DNA of 10,483 nucleotides from Saccoglossus kowalevskii (taxonomy: Eukaryota > Hemichordata > Enteropneusta > Harrimaniidae), in assembly GCF_000003605.2 (NCBI RefSeq), contig NW_003155548.1, positions 1 through 10,483 of the forward strand. Direction: 5' to 3'. Each line of letters opens with the position of its first letter. The first letter of the stretch is position 1. The notes beneath the pieces were generated by a model, which worked only from the letters and a program-made list of their open reading frames with translations, ran no database searches and was not told where the DNA came from. The translations under genes and the position numbers were made by a program. This document shows positions 1 to 9,851 of this stretch, in pieces.

Positions 1-969
1 AACAGCACCTTAGACACCCAGCTATATATATGTAAACAACACCTAGACACCCAGCTATGCAGATGTAAGCAGCACCTAGACACCCAGCTATACATATGTA
101 AACAACACCTAGACACCCAGCTATGCAGATGTAAACAGCACCTAGACACCCAGCTATATATATGTAAACAACACCTAGACACCCAGCTATGCAGATGTAA
201 ACAGCACCTAGACACCCAGCTATGCAGATGTAAACAGCACCTAGACACCCAGCTATGCAGATGTAAACAGCACCTAGACACCCAGCTATACATATGTAAA
301 CAACACCTAGACACCCAGCTATGCAGATGTAAACAGCACCTAGACACCCAGCTATGCAGATGTAAACAGCACCTAGACACCCAGCTATGCAGATGTAAAC
401 AGCACCTAGACACCCAGCTATACATATGTAAACAGCACCTAGACACCCAGCTATGCAGATGTAAACAGCACCTAGACACCCAGCTATATATATGTAAACA
501 ACACCTAGACACCCAGCTATGCAGATGTAAACAGCACCTAGACACCCAGCTATGCAGATGTAAACAGCACCTAGACACCCAGCTATGCAGATGTAAACAG
601 CACCTAGACACCCAGCTATACATATGTAAACAACACCTAGACACCCAGCTATGCAGATGTAAACAGCACCTAGACACCCAGCTATGCAGATGTAAACAGC
701 ACCTGGACACCCAGCTATGCATATGTAAACAGCACCTAGATACCCAGCTATGCATATGTAAACAGCACCTAGACACCCAGCTATGCAAATGTAAACATCA
801 CCTAGACACCCAGCTATGCAAATGTAAACAGCACCTAGACACCCAGCTATGCAGATGTAAACAGCACCTAGACACCCAGCTATGCAGATGTAAACAGCAC
901 CTAGACACCCAGCTATGCAGGTGTAAACAGCACCTAGACACCCAGCTATGCAGATGTAAACAGCACCTA
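1..969. repeat. Left edge segment of the array, 330-bp sub-period
   Basis: Twenty-nine units lack the GACTACC marker. Units at 145 and 475 begin a ten-unit (330-bp) pattern: one ATAT unit ending in ACAAC, three GCAG units, one ACAT unit ending in ACAAC, then GCAG units. The first copy spans 145-474 and the second runs to about 705 before diverging. A unit at 46 has the GTAAGC half of the HOR start marker but an ordinary GACACCC. ATAT units here are followed by ACAAC, whereas ATAT units in the core are followed by ACAGC, so this segment is a distinguishable subfamily. No gene is seen. Confidence 0.85.
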
Positions 970-1068
970 GACTACCAGCTATGCAGATGTAAGCAGCACC
1001 TAGACACCCAGCTATACATATGTAAACAACACCTGGACACCCAGCTATGCAGATGTAAACAGCACCTA
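739..1068. repeat. Edge block, copy 1 (ten units)
   Basis: Ten consecutive units have a distinctive order: GCAT, two GCAA units, two GCAG units, a GCAGGTG unit at 904, GCAG, the GACTACC/GTAAGC marker at 970, an ACAT unit ending in ACAAC, and GCAG. The same order recurs at 9621-9950, 8,882 bp away, with two base differences as read: GATACCC at 739 instead of GACACCC, and G for A at 1035. GCAA units and the GCAGGTG unit occur only in these two blocks. The GCAA units create exact ATGCAAAT octamers at 783-790 and 816-823. Confidence 0.9.
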
Positions 1069-1497
1069 GACACCCAGCTATATATATGTAAACAGCACCT
1101 AGACACCCAGCTATGCAGATGTAAACAGCACCTAGACACCCAGCTATGCAGATGTAAACAGCACCTAGACACCCAGCTATGCAGATGTAAACAGCACCTA
1201 GACACCCAGCTATACATATGTAAACAACACCTAGACACCCAGCTATGCAGATGTAAACAGCACCTAGACACCCAGCTATGCAGATGTAAACAGCACCTAG
1301 ACACCCAGCTATGCATATGTAAACAGCACCTAGACACCCAGCTATGCATATGTAAACAGCACCTAGACACCCAGCTATGCATATGTAAACATCACCTAGA
1401 CACCCAGCTATGCAGATGTAAACATCACCTAGACACCCAGCTATGCAGATGTAAACATCACCTAGATGCCCAGCTATGCAGATGTAAACAGCACCTA
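970..1497. repeat. Higher-order repeat, 16-unit variant of type A
   Basis: It starts at the GACTACC/GTAAGC marker. The core order ATAT, three GCAG, ACAT with ACAAC tail, GCAG units, GCAT units, then ACATC-tailed units matches the 18-unit type A. The two units that normally precede ATAT are missing, and there is an extra GCAT near the end. The terminal unit at 1465 reads GATGCCC where most HORs have GACGCCC, as expected from CpG deamination. Confidence 0.8.
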
Positions 1498-1926
1498 GAC
1501 TACCAGCTATGCAGATGTAAGCAGCACCTAGACACCCAGCTATACATATGTAAACAGCACCTAGACACCCAGCTATGCAGATGTAAACAGCACCTAGACA
1601 CCCAGCTATGCATATGTAAACAGCACCTAGACACCCAGCTATGCAGATGTAAACAGCACCTAGACACCCAGCTATATATATGTAAACAGCACCTAGACAC
1701 CCAGCTATGGAGATGTAAACAGCACCTAGACACCCAGCTATGCAGATGTAAACAGCACCTAGACACCCAGCTATGCAGATGTAAACAGCACCTAGACACC
1801 CAGCTATACATATGTAAACAACACCTAGACACCCAGCTATGCAGATGTAAACAGCACCTAGACACCCAGCTATGCAGATGTAAACATCACCTAGACGCCC
1901 AGCTATGCAGATGTAAACAGCACCTA
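1498..1926. repeat. Higher-order repeat, 13-unit truncated type A
   Basis: The first eleven or so units follow type A: marker, ACAT, GCAG, GCAT, GCAG, ATAT, three GCAG-type units, ACAT with ACAAC tail, GCAG. The usual GCAT/GCAT/GCAG run is then missing and the unit jumps to the ACATC tail and the GACGCCC terminal unit at 1894. It looks like an internal loss of five units by unequal exchange. One unit at 1696 has a private GGAG slot. Confidence 0.8.
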
Positions 1927-2487
1927 GACTACCAGCTATGCAGATGTAAGCAGCACCTAGACACCCAGCTATACATATGTAAACAGCACCTAGACACCCA
2001 GCTATGCAGATGTAAACATCACCTAGACACCCAGCTATGCATATGTAAACAGCACCTAGACACCCAGCTATGCAGATGTAAACAGCACCTAGACACCCAG
2101 CTATGCAGATGTAAACAGCACCTAGACACCCAGCTATACATATGTAAACAGCACCTAGACACCCAGCTATGCAGATGTAAACAGCACCTAGACACCCAGC
2201 TATACATATGTAAACAGCACCTAGACACCCAGCTATGCAGATGTAAACAGCACCTAGACACCCAGCTATACATATGTAAACAGCACCTAGACACCCAGCT
2301 ATGCAGATGTAAACAGCACCTAGACACCCAGCTATACATATGTAAACAGCACCTAGACACCCAGCTATGCATATGTAAACAGCACCTAGACACCCAGCTA
2401 TGCATATGTAAACATCACCTAGACACCCAGCTATGCAGATGTAAACATCTCCTAGACACCCAGCTATGCAGATGTAAACAGCACCTA
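1927..2487. repeat. Higher-order repeat, 17 units, type C
   Basis: It begins at the GACTACC/GTAAGC marker. From 2092 to 2355 it alternates strictly between GCAG and ACAT units (GCAG at 2092, 2158, 2224 and 2290; ACAT at 2125, 2191, 2257 and 2323), a local 66-bp dinucleosome-like two-unit pattern. It closes with two GCAT units and ACATC-tailed units, but its last unit (2455) is an ordinary GACACCC rather than GACGCCC. Confidence 0.75.
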
Positions 2488-3180
2488 GACTACCAGCTAT
2501 GCAGATGTAAGCAGCACCTAGACACCCAGCTATACATATGTAAACAGCACCTAGACACCCAGCTATGCAGATGTAAACAGCACCTAGACACCCAGCTATG
2601 CATATGTAAACAGCACCTAGACACCCAGCTATGCAGATGTAAACAGCACCTAGACACCCAGCTATGCAGATGTAAACAGCACCTAGACACCCAGCTATAC
2701 ATATGTAAACAGCACCTAGACACCCAGCTATGCAGATGTAAACAGCACCTAGACACCCAGCTATACATATGTAAACAGCACCTAGACACCCAGCTATGCA
2801 GATGTAAACAGCACCTAGACACCCAGCTATACATATGTAAACAGCACCTAGACACCCAGCTATGCATATGTAAACAGCACCTAGACACCCAGCTATGCAT
2901 ATGTAAACATCACCTAGACACCCAGCTATGCATATGTAAACATCACCTAGACACCCAGCTATGCAGATGTAAACATCACCTAGACACCCAGCTATGCAGA
3001 TGTAAACATCACCTAGACGCCCAGCTATGCAGATGTAAACAGCCCCTAGACGCCCAGCTATGCATATGTAAACATCACCTAGACACCCAGCTATGCAGAT
3101 GTAAACATCACCTAGACACCCAGCTATGCAGATGTAAACATCACCTAGACGCCCAGCTATGCAGATGTAAACAGCACCTA
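2488..3180. repeat. Higher-order repeat, 21 units, type C with duplicated tail
   Basis: The middle section (2653-2850) alternates GCAG and ACAT as in the preceding HOR. It carries a pair of adjacent GCAT units each ending in ACATC (2884 and 2917), a combination seen again only at 7902 and 7935. The closing run of ACATC units ending in GACGCCC appears twice: once ending at the unit at 3016, then again from 3049 to 3180. This is best explained as a four-unit tail duplication. Confidence 0.75.
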
Positions 3181-3807
3181 GACTACCAGCTATGCAGATG
3201 TAAGCAGCACCTAGACACCCAGCTATACATATGTAAACAGCACCTAGACACCCAGCTATGCAGATGTAAACAGCACCTAGACACCCAGCTATGCAGATGT
3301 AAACAGCACCTAGACACCCAGCTATGCAGATGTAAACAGCACCTAGACACCCAGCTATGCAGATGTAAACAGCACCTAGACACCCAGCTATACATATGTA
3401 AACAGCACCTAGACACCCAGCTATGCAGATGTAAACAGCACCTAGACACTCAGCTATACATATGTAAACAGCACCTAGACACCCAGCTATGCAGATGTAA
3501 ACAGCACCTAGACACCCAGCTATACATATGTAAACAGCACCTAGACACCCAGCTATGCAGATGTAAACAGCACCTAGACACCCAGCTATGCAGATGTAAA
3601 CAGCACCTAGACACCCAGCTATGCAGATGTAAACAGCACCTAGACACCCAGCTATGCATATGTAAACAGCACCTAGACACCCAGCTATGCATATGTAAAC
3701 ATCACCTAGACACCCAGCTATGCAGATGTAAACATCACCTAGACACCCAGCTATGCAGATGTAAACATCACCTAGACGCCCAGCTATGCAGATGTAAACA
3801 GCACCTA
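3181..3807. repeat. Higher-order repeat, 19 units, type B, copy 1
   Basis: Nineteen units (627 bp) run from the marker to the GACGCCC unit at 3775. The type B signature is a GACACTC unit with ACAT slot at 3445. It matches 8067-8693 unit by unit with two differences as read: 3581 (C here, T there) and 3626 (G here, T there). The two copies are 4,886 bp apart. Confidence 0.85.
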
Positions 3808-4403
3808 GACTACCAGCTATGCAGATGTAAGCAGCACCTAGACACCCAGCTATGCATATGTAAACAGCACCTAGACACCCAGCTATGCAGATGTAAACAG
3901 CACCTAGACACCCAGCTATGCATATGTAAACAGCACCTAGACACCCAGCTATGCAGATGTAAACAGCACCTAGACACCCAGCTATGTATATGTAAACAGC
4001 ACCTAGACACCCAGCTATGCAGATGTAAACAGCACCTAGACACCCAGCTATGCAGATGTAAACAGCACCTAGACGCCCAGCTATGCAGATGTAAACAGCA
4101 CCTAGACACCCAGCTATACATATGTAAACAACACCTAGACACCCAGCTATGCAGATGTAAACAGCACCTAGACACCCAGCTATGCAGATGTAAACAGCAC
4201 CTAGACACCCAGGCTATGCAGATGTAAACAGCACCTAGACACCCAGGTTATGCATATGTAAACAGCACCTAGACACCCAGCTATGCATATGTAAACATCA
4301 CCTAGACACCCAGCTATGCAGATGTAAACATCACCTAGACACCCAGCTATGCAGATGTAAACATCACCTAGACGCCCAGCTATGCAGATGTAAACAGCAC
4401 CTA
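3808..4403. repeat. Higher-order repeat, 18 units, type A with two 1-bp insertions
   Basis: It follows the 18-unit type A order but is 596 bp, because units at 4204 and 4238 each carry an extra G after CCCAG (about 4213 and 4247). Both insertions shift the phase of everything downstream by 2 bp relative to everything upstream. It also has a GTAT slot at 3973 in place of ATAT, an isolated GACGCCC at 4072, and GCAT rather than ACAT in the second unit. Confidence 0.8.
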
Positions 4404-4898
4404 GACTACCAGCTATGCAGATGTAAGCAGCACCTAGACACCCAGCTATACATATGTAAACAGCACCTAGACACCCAGCTATGCAGATGTAAACAGCACC
4501 TAGACACCCAGCTATACATATGTAAACAGCACCTAGACACCCAGCTATGCAGATGTAAACAGCACCTAGACACCCAGCTATGCAGATGTAAACAGCACCT
4601 AGACACCCAGCTATACATATGTAAACAGCACCTAGACACCCAGCTATGCAGATGTAAACAGCACCTAGACACCCAGCTATACATATGTAAACAGCACCTA
4701 GACACCCAGCTATGCATATGTAAACAGCACCTAGACACCCAGCTATGCATATGTAAACATCACCTAGACACCCAGCTATGCAGATGTAAACATCACCTAG
4801 ACACCCAGCTATGCAGATGTAAACATCACCTAGACACCCAGCTATGCAGATGTAAACATCACCTAGACGCCCAGCTATGCAGATGTAAACAGCACCTA
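4404..4898. repeat. Higher-order repeat, 15 units, type C
   Basis: It starts at the marker and shows ACAT/GCAG near-alternation up to 4700. GCAT units and three ACATC-tailed GCAG units follow, then the GACGCCC terminal unit at 4866. The next unit, at 4899, lacks GACTACC/GTAAGC, so this HOR is joined directly to the interior of a type B HOR. Confidence 0.7.
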
Positions 4899-5327
4899 GA
4901 CACCCAGCTATACATATGTAAACAGCACCTAGACACCCAGCTATGCAGATGTAAACAGCACCTAGACACTCAGCTATACATATGTAAACAGCACCTAGAC
5001 ACCCATCTATGCAGATGTAAACAGCACCTAGACACCCAGCTATACATATGTAAACAGCACCTAGACACCCAGCTATGCAGATGTAAACAGCACCTAGACA
5101 TCCAGCTATGCAGATGTAAACAGCACCTAGACACCCAGCTATGCATATGAAAACAGCACCTAGACACCCAGCTATGCATATGTAAACAGCACCTAGACAC
5201 CCAGCTATGCATATGTAAACATCACCTAGACACCCAGCTATGCAGATGTAAACATCACCTAGACACCCAGCTATGCAGATGTAAACATCACCTAGACGCC
5301 CAGCTATGCAGATGTAAACAGCACCTA
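4899..5327. repeat. Partial type B higher-order repeat lacking its start marker
   Basis: Thirteen units contain the type B signature GACACTC unit (4965) and, four units later, the GACATCC unit (5097). The same pair has the same spacing at 8331 and 8463. The first type B units, including the start marker, are missing, which suggests an unequal-exchange junction near 4899. Private changes include CATCT for CAGCT near 5006 and GAAAAC for GTAAAC near 5149. It ends with the GACGCCC unit at 5295. Confidence 0.75.
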
Positions 5328-5459
5328 GACTACCAGCTATGCAGATGTAAGCAGCACCTAGACACCCAGCTATACATATGTAAACAGCACCTAGACACCC
5401 AGCTATGCAGATGTAAACAGCACCTAGACACCCAGCTATGCAGATGTAAACAGCACCTA
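5328..5459. repeat. Four-unit mini higher-order repeat
   Basis: Only four units (132 bp) separate two start markers: GACTACC/GTAAGC, ACAT, GCAG, GCAG. It is the shortest marker interval in the window and lacks the usual GACGCCC closing unit, so it is best read as the first few units of an HOR whose remainder was deleted. Confidence 0.8.
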
Positions 5460-6053
5460 GACTACCAGCTATGCAGATGTAAGCAGCACCTAGACACCCA
5501 GCTATACATATGTAAACAGCACCTAGACACCCAGCTATGCAGATGTAAACAGCACCTAGACACCCAGCTATGCATATGTAAACAGCACCTAGACACCCAG
5601 CTATGCAGATGTAAACAGCACCTAGACACCCAGCTATATATATGTAAACAGCACCTAGACACCCAGCTATGCAGATGTAAACAGCACCTAGACACCCAGC
5701 TATGCAGATGTAAACAGCACCTAGACACCCAGCTATGCAGATGTAAACAGCACCTAGACACCCAGCTATACATATGTAAACAACACCTAGACACCCAGCT
5801 ATGCAGATGTAAACAGCACCTAGACACCCAGCTATGCAGATGTAAACAGCACCTAGACACCCAGCTATGCAGATGTAAACAGCACCTAGACACCCAGCTA
5901 TGCATATGTAAACAGCACCTAGACACCCAGCTATGCATATGTAAACATCACCTAGACACCCAGCTATGCAGATGTAAACATCACCTAGACACCCAGCTAT
6001 GCAGATGTAAACATCACCTAGACGCCCAGCTATGCAGATGTAAACAGCACCTA
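5460..6053. repeat. Higher-order repeat, canonical 18-unit type A, copy 1
   Basis: The slot order is marker, ACAT, GCAG, GCAT, GCAG, ATAT, GCAG x3, ACAT (ACAAC tail), GCAG x3, GCAT, GCAT (ACATC tail), GCAG x2 (ACATC tails), GACGCCC. The 594-bp unit matches 7011-7604 with a single difference as read (A at 5725, G at 7276). It is the reference for type A. Confidence 0.9.
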
Positions 6054-7010
6054 GACTACCAGCTATGCAGATGTAAGCAGCACCTAGACACCCAGCTATA
6101 CATATGTAAACAGCACCTAGACACCCAGCTATGCAGATGTAAACAGCACCTAGACACCCAGCTATGCATATGTAAACATCACCTAGACACCCAGCTATGC
6201 AGATGTAAACAGCACCTAGACACCCAGCTATGCAGATGTAAACAGCACCTAGACACCCAGCTATACATATGTAAACAGCACCTAGACACCCAGCTATGCA
6301 GATGTAAACAGCACCTAGACACCCAGCTATACATATGTAAACAGCACTTAGACACCCAGCTATGCAGATGTAAACAGCACCTAGACACCCAGCTATATAT
6401 ATGTAAACAGCACCTAGACACCCAGCTATGCAGATGTAAACAGCACCTAGACACCCAGCTATGCAGATGTAAACAGCACCTAGGCACCCAGCTATGCAGA
6501 TGTAAACAGCACCTAGACACCCAGCTATACATATGTAAACAACACCTAGACACCCAGCTATGCAGATGTAAACAGCACCTAGACACCCAGCTATGCAGAT
6601 GTAAACAGCACCTAGACACCCAGCTATGCAGATGTAAACAGCACCTAGACACCCAGCTATGCATATGTAAACAGCACCTAGACACCCAGCTATGCATATG
6701 TAAACATCACCTAGACACCCAGCTATGCAGATGTAAACATCACCTAGACACCCAGCTATGCAGATGTAAACATCACCTAGACACCCAGCTATGCAGATGT
6801 AAACAGCACCTAGACACCCAGCTATGCAGATGTAAACAGCACCTAGACACCCAGCTATGCATATGTAAACAGCACCTAGACACCCAGCTATGCATATGTA
6901 AACATCACCTAGACACCCAGCTATGCAGATGTAAACATCACCTAGACACCCAGCTATGCAGATGTAAACATCACCTAGACGCCCAGCTATGCAGATGTAA
7001 ACAGCACCTA
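6054..7010. repeat. Composite 29-unit higher-order repeat
   Basis: This is the longest interval in the core with no internal marker (957 bp). After three standard opening units it has an inserted GCAG/ACAT-alternating stretch (about 6153-6383). A type A body then runs from ATAT at 6384, and finally a second closing run (6780-7010) that repeats GCAT, GCAT and ACATC-tailed GCAG units before GACGCCC at 6978. It carries the rare TAGGC base at 6484 also found at 7276 in the next HOR. Confidence 0.75.
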
Positions 7011-7604
7011 GACTACCAGCTATGCAGATGTAAGCAGCACCTAGACACCCAGCTATACATATGTAAACAGCACCTAGACACCCAGCTATGCAGATGTAAA
7101 CAGCACCTAGACACCCAGCTATGCATATGTAAACAGCACCTAGACACCCAGCTATGCAGATGTAAACAGCACCTAGACACCCAGCTATATATATGTAAAC
7201 AGCACCTAGACACCCAGCTATGCAGATGTAAACAGCACCTAGACACCCAGCTATGCAGATGTAAACAGCACCTAGGCACCCAGCTATGCAGATGTAAACA
7301 GCACCTAGACACCCAGCTATACATATGTAAACAACACCTAGACACCCAGCTATGCAGATGTAAACAGCACCTAGACACCCAGCTATGCAGATGTAAACAG
7401 CACCTAGACACCCAGCTATGCAGATGTAAACAGCACCTAGACACCCAGCTATGCATATGTAAACAGCACCTAGACACCCAGCTATGCATATGTAAACATC
7501 ACCTAGACACCCAGCTATGCAGATGTAAACATCACCTAGACACCCAGCTATGCAGATGTAAACATCACCTAGACGCCCAGCTATGCAGATGTAAACAGCA
7601 CCTA
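7011..7604. repeat. Higher-order repeat, canonical 18-unit type A, copy 2
   Basis: It has the same 18-unit order as 5460-6053 with one base difference (G at 7276). That base is shared with 6484 in the neighbouring composite HOR, so these two adjacent HORs share a recent variant that the copy at 5460 lacks. Confidence 0.9.
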
Positions 7605-8066
7605 GACTACCAGCTATGCAGATGTAAGCAGCACCTAGACACCCAGCTATACATATGTAAACAGCACCTAGACACCCAGCTATGCAGATGTAAACAGCAC
7701 CTAGACACCCAGCTATGCAGATGTAAACAGCACCTAGACACCCAGCTATGCAGATGTAAACAGCACCTAGACACCCAGCTATACATATGTAAACAGCACC
7801 TAGACACCCAGCTATGCAGATGTAAACAGCACCTAGACACCCAGCTATACATATGTAAACAGCACCTAGACACCCAGCTATGCATATGTAAACAGCACCT
7901 AGACACCCAGCTATGCATATGTAAACATCACCTAGACACCCAGCTATGCATATGTAAACATCACCTAGACACCCAGCTATGCAGATGTAAACATCACCTA
8001 GACACCCAGCTATGCAGATGTAAACATCACCTAGACGCCCAGCTATGCAGATGTAAACAGCACCTA
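7605..8066. repeat. Higher-order repeat, 14 units, type C
   Basis: It runs marker, ACAT, GCAG x3, ACAT, GCAG, ACAT, GCAT, then two adjacent GCAT units with ACATC tails (7902 and 7935), two GCAG with ACATC tails, GACGCCC (8034). The GCAT/GCAT ACATC pair links it to the HOR at 2488. Both are followed directly by a type B HOR. Confidence 0.75.
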
Positions 8067-8693
8067 GACTACCAGCTATGCAGATGTAAGCAGCACCTAG
8101 ACACCCAGCTATACATATGTAAACAGCACCTAGACACCCAGCTATGCAGATGTAAACAGCACCTAGACACCCAGCTATGCAGATGTAAACAGCACCTAGA
8201 CACCCAGCTATGCAGATGTAAACAGCACCTAGACACCCAGCTATGCAGATGTAAACAGCACCTAGACACCCAGCTATACATATGTAAACAGCACCTAGAC
8301 ACCCAGCTATGCAGATGTAAACAGCACCTAGACACTCAGCTATACATATGTAAACAGCACCTAGACACCCAGCTATGCAGATGTAAACAGCACCTAGACA
8401 CCCAGCTATACATATGTAAACAGCACCTAGACACCCAGCTATGCAGATGTAAACAGCACCTAGACATCCAGCTATGCAGATGTAAACAGCACCTAGACAC
8501 CCAGCTATGCATATGTAAACAGCACCTAGACACCCAGCTATGCATATGTAAACAGCACCTAGACACCCAGCTATGCATATGTAAACATCACCTAGACACC
8601 CAGCTATGCAGATGTAAACATCACCTAGACACCCAGCTATGCAGATGTAAACATCACCTAGACGCCCAGCTATGCAGATGTAAACAGCACCTA
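8067..8693. repeat. Higher-order repeat, 19 units, type B, copy 2
   Basis: It aligns end to end with 3181-3807, two differences as read. It contains GACACTC at 8331 and GACATCC at 8463. The GACATCC change is shared with the partial type B HOR at 5097 but not with 3577, which places the 5097 and 8463 copies closer to each other than to the first. Confidence 0.85.
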
Positions 8694-9221
8694 GACTACC
8701 AGCTATGCAGATGTAAGCAGCACCTAGACACCCAGCTATACATATGTAAACAGCACCTAGACACCCAGCTATGCAGATGTAAACAGCACCTAGACACCCT
8801 GCTATATATATGTAAACAGCACCTAGACACCCAGCTATGCAGATGTAAACAGCACCTAGACACCCAGCTATGCAGATGTAAACAGCACCTAGACACCCAG
8901 CTATGCAGATGTAAACAGCACCTAGACACCCAGCTATACATATGTAAACAACACCTAGACACCCAGCTATGCAGATGTAAACAGCACCTAGACACCCAGC
9001 TATGCAGATGTAAACAGCACCTAGACACCCAGCTATGCAGATGTAAACAGCACCTAGACACCCAGCTATGCATATGTAAACAGCACCTAGACACCCAGCT
9101 ATGCATATGTAAACATCACCTAGACACCCAGCTATGCAGATGTAAACATCACCTAGACACCCAGCTATGCAGATGTACACATCACCTAGACGCCCAGCTA
9201 TGCAGATGTAAACAGCACCTA
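8694..9221. repeat. Higher-order repeat, 16-unit type A variant, last of the core
   Basis: It follows type A but lacks the GCAT and GCAG units before ATAT, as the HOR at 970 does. Private changes are CCCTGCTAT for CCCAGCTAT near 8800 and GTACAC for GTAAAC near 9177. It closes with the GACGCCC unit at 9189, and the next unit (9222) does not carry the start marker. Confidence 0.8.
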
Positions 9222-9851
9222 GACACCCAGCTATACATATGTAAACAGCACCTAGACACCCAGCTATGCAGATGTAAACAGCACCTAGACACCCAGCTAT
9301 ACATATGTAAACAGCACCTAGACACCCAGCTATGCATATGTAAACAGCACCTAGACACCCAGCTATGCAGATGTAAACAGCACCTAGACACCCAGCTATA
9401 CATATGTAAACAGCACCTAGACACCCAGCTATGCAGATGTAAACACTACCTAGACAGCCCAGCTATGCAGATGTAAACAGCACCTAGACACCCAGCTATA
9501 CATATGTAAACAGCACCTAGACACCCAGCTATGCAGGATTTTAAACAGCACCTAGACACCCAGCTATACATATGTAAACAGCACCTAGACACCCAGCTAT
9601 GCAGATGTAAACAGCACCTCGACACCCAGCTATGCATATGTAAACAGCACCTAGACACCCAGCTATGCAAATGTAAACATCACCTAGACACCCAGCTATG
9701 CAAATGTAAACAGCACCTAGACACCCAGCTATGCAGATGTAAACAGCACCTAGACACCCAGCTATGCAGATGTAAACAGCACCTAGACACCCAGCTATGC
9801 AGGTGTAAACAGCACCTAGACACCCAGCTATGCAGATGTAAACAGCACCTA
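9222..9851. repeat. Right edge segment, first part
   Basis: It begins with alternating ACAT/GCAG/GCAT units, then a 34-bp unit at 9453 (GACAGCCC, one extra base), an ACAT unit, and a 35-bp unit at 9520 (GCAGGATTTT where GCAGATGT is normal). From 9621 it enters the edge block shared with 739-1068. No marker occurs between 8694 and 9852, the widest gap after the left edge. Confidence 0.8.
9453..9554. repeat. Indel-bearing three-unit module, copy 1
   Basis: It consists of GACAGCCC with GCAG (34 bp), an ACAT unit (33 bp), and a unit with GCAGGATTTT (35 bp). The same three units recur at 10314-10415, 861 bp downstream, preceded in each case by a unit with a disturbed tail (ACACTACCTA here, ACAGTACCTA there). 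The +1 and +2 changes add up to one codon length, so the frame is restored after the module. Confidence 0.85.

Noticed and set aside
46-78. Splice-donor-like GTAAG in GTAAGC units and CAGGTG in GCAGGTG units
   Set aside because: They are single-base variants of a repeat with no exon, polypyrimidine tract or transcript evidence around them, so I do not annotate splice sites.
972-1382. Many shorter minus-strand frames with the repeat HSWVSRCCLHL, here and throughout the window
   Set aside because: This is a second stop-free minus frame of the same unit. The frames begin and end wherever GACTACC or another unit variant makes a stop, and none has independent coding evidence.
4201-9180. Very long minus-strand open frame (1659 codons of an 11-residue repeat)
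   Set aside because: It follows from a 33-bp unit with no stop in that frame. It contains no ATG, begins at a GTG created by one private substitution, starts and stops inside the repeat, and resembles no protein family I recognise.
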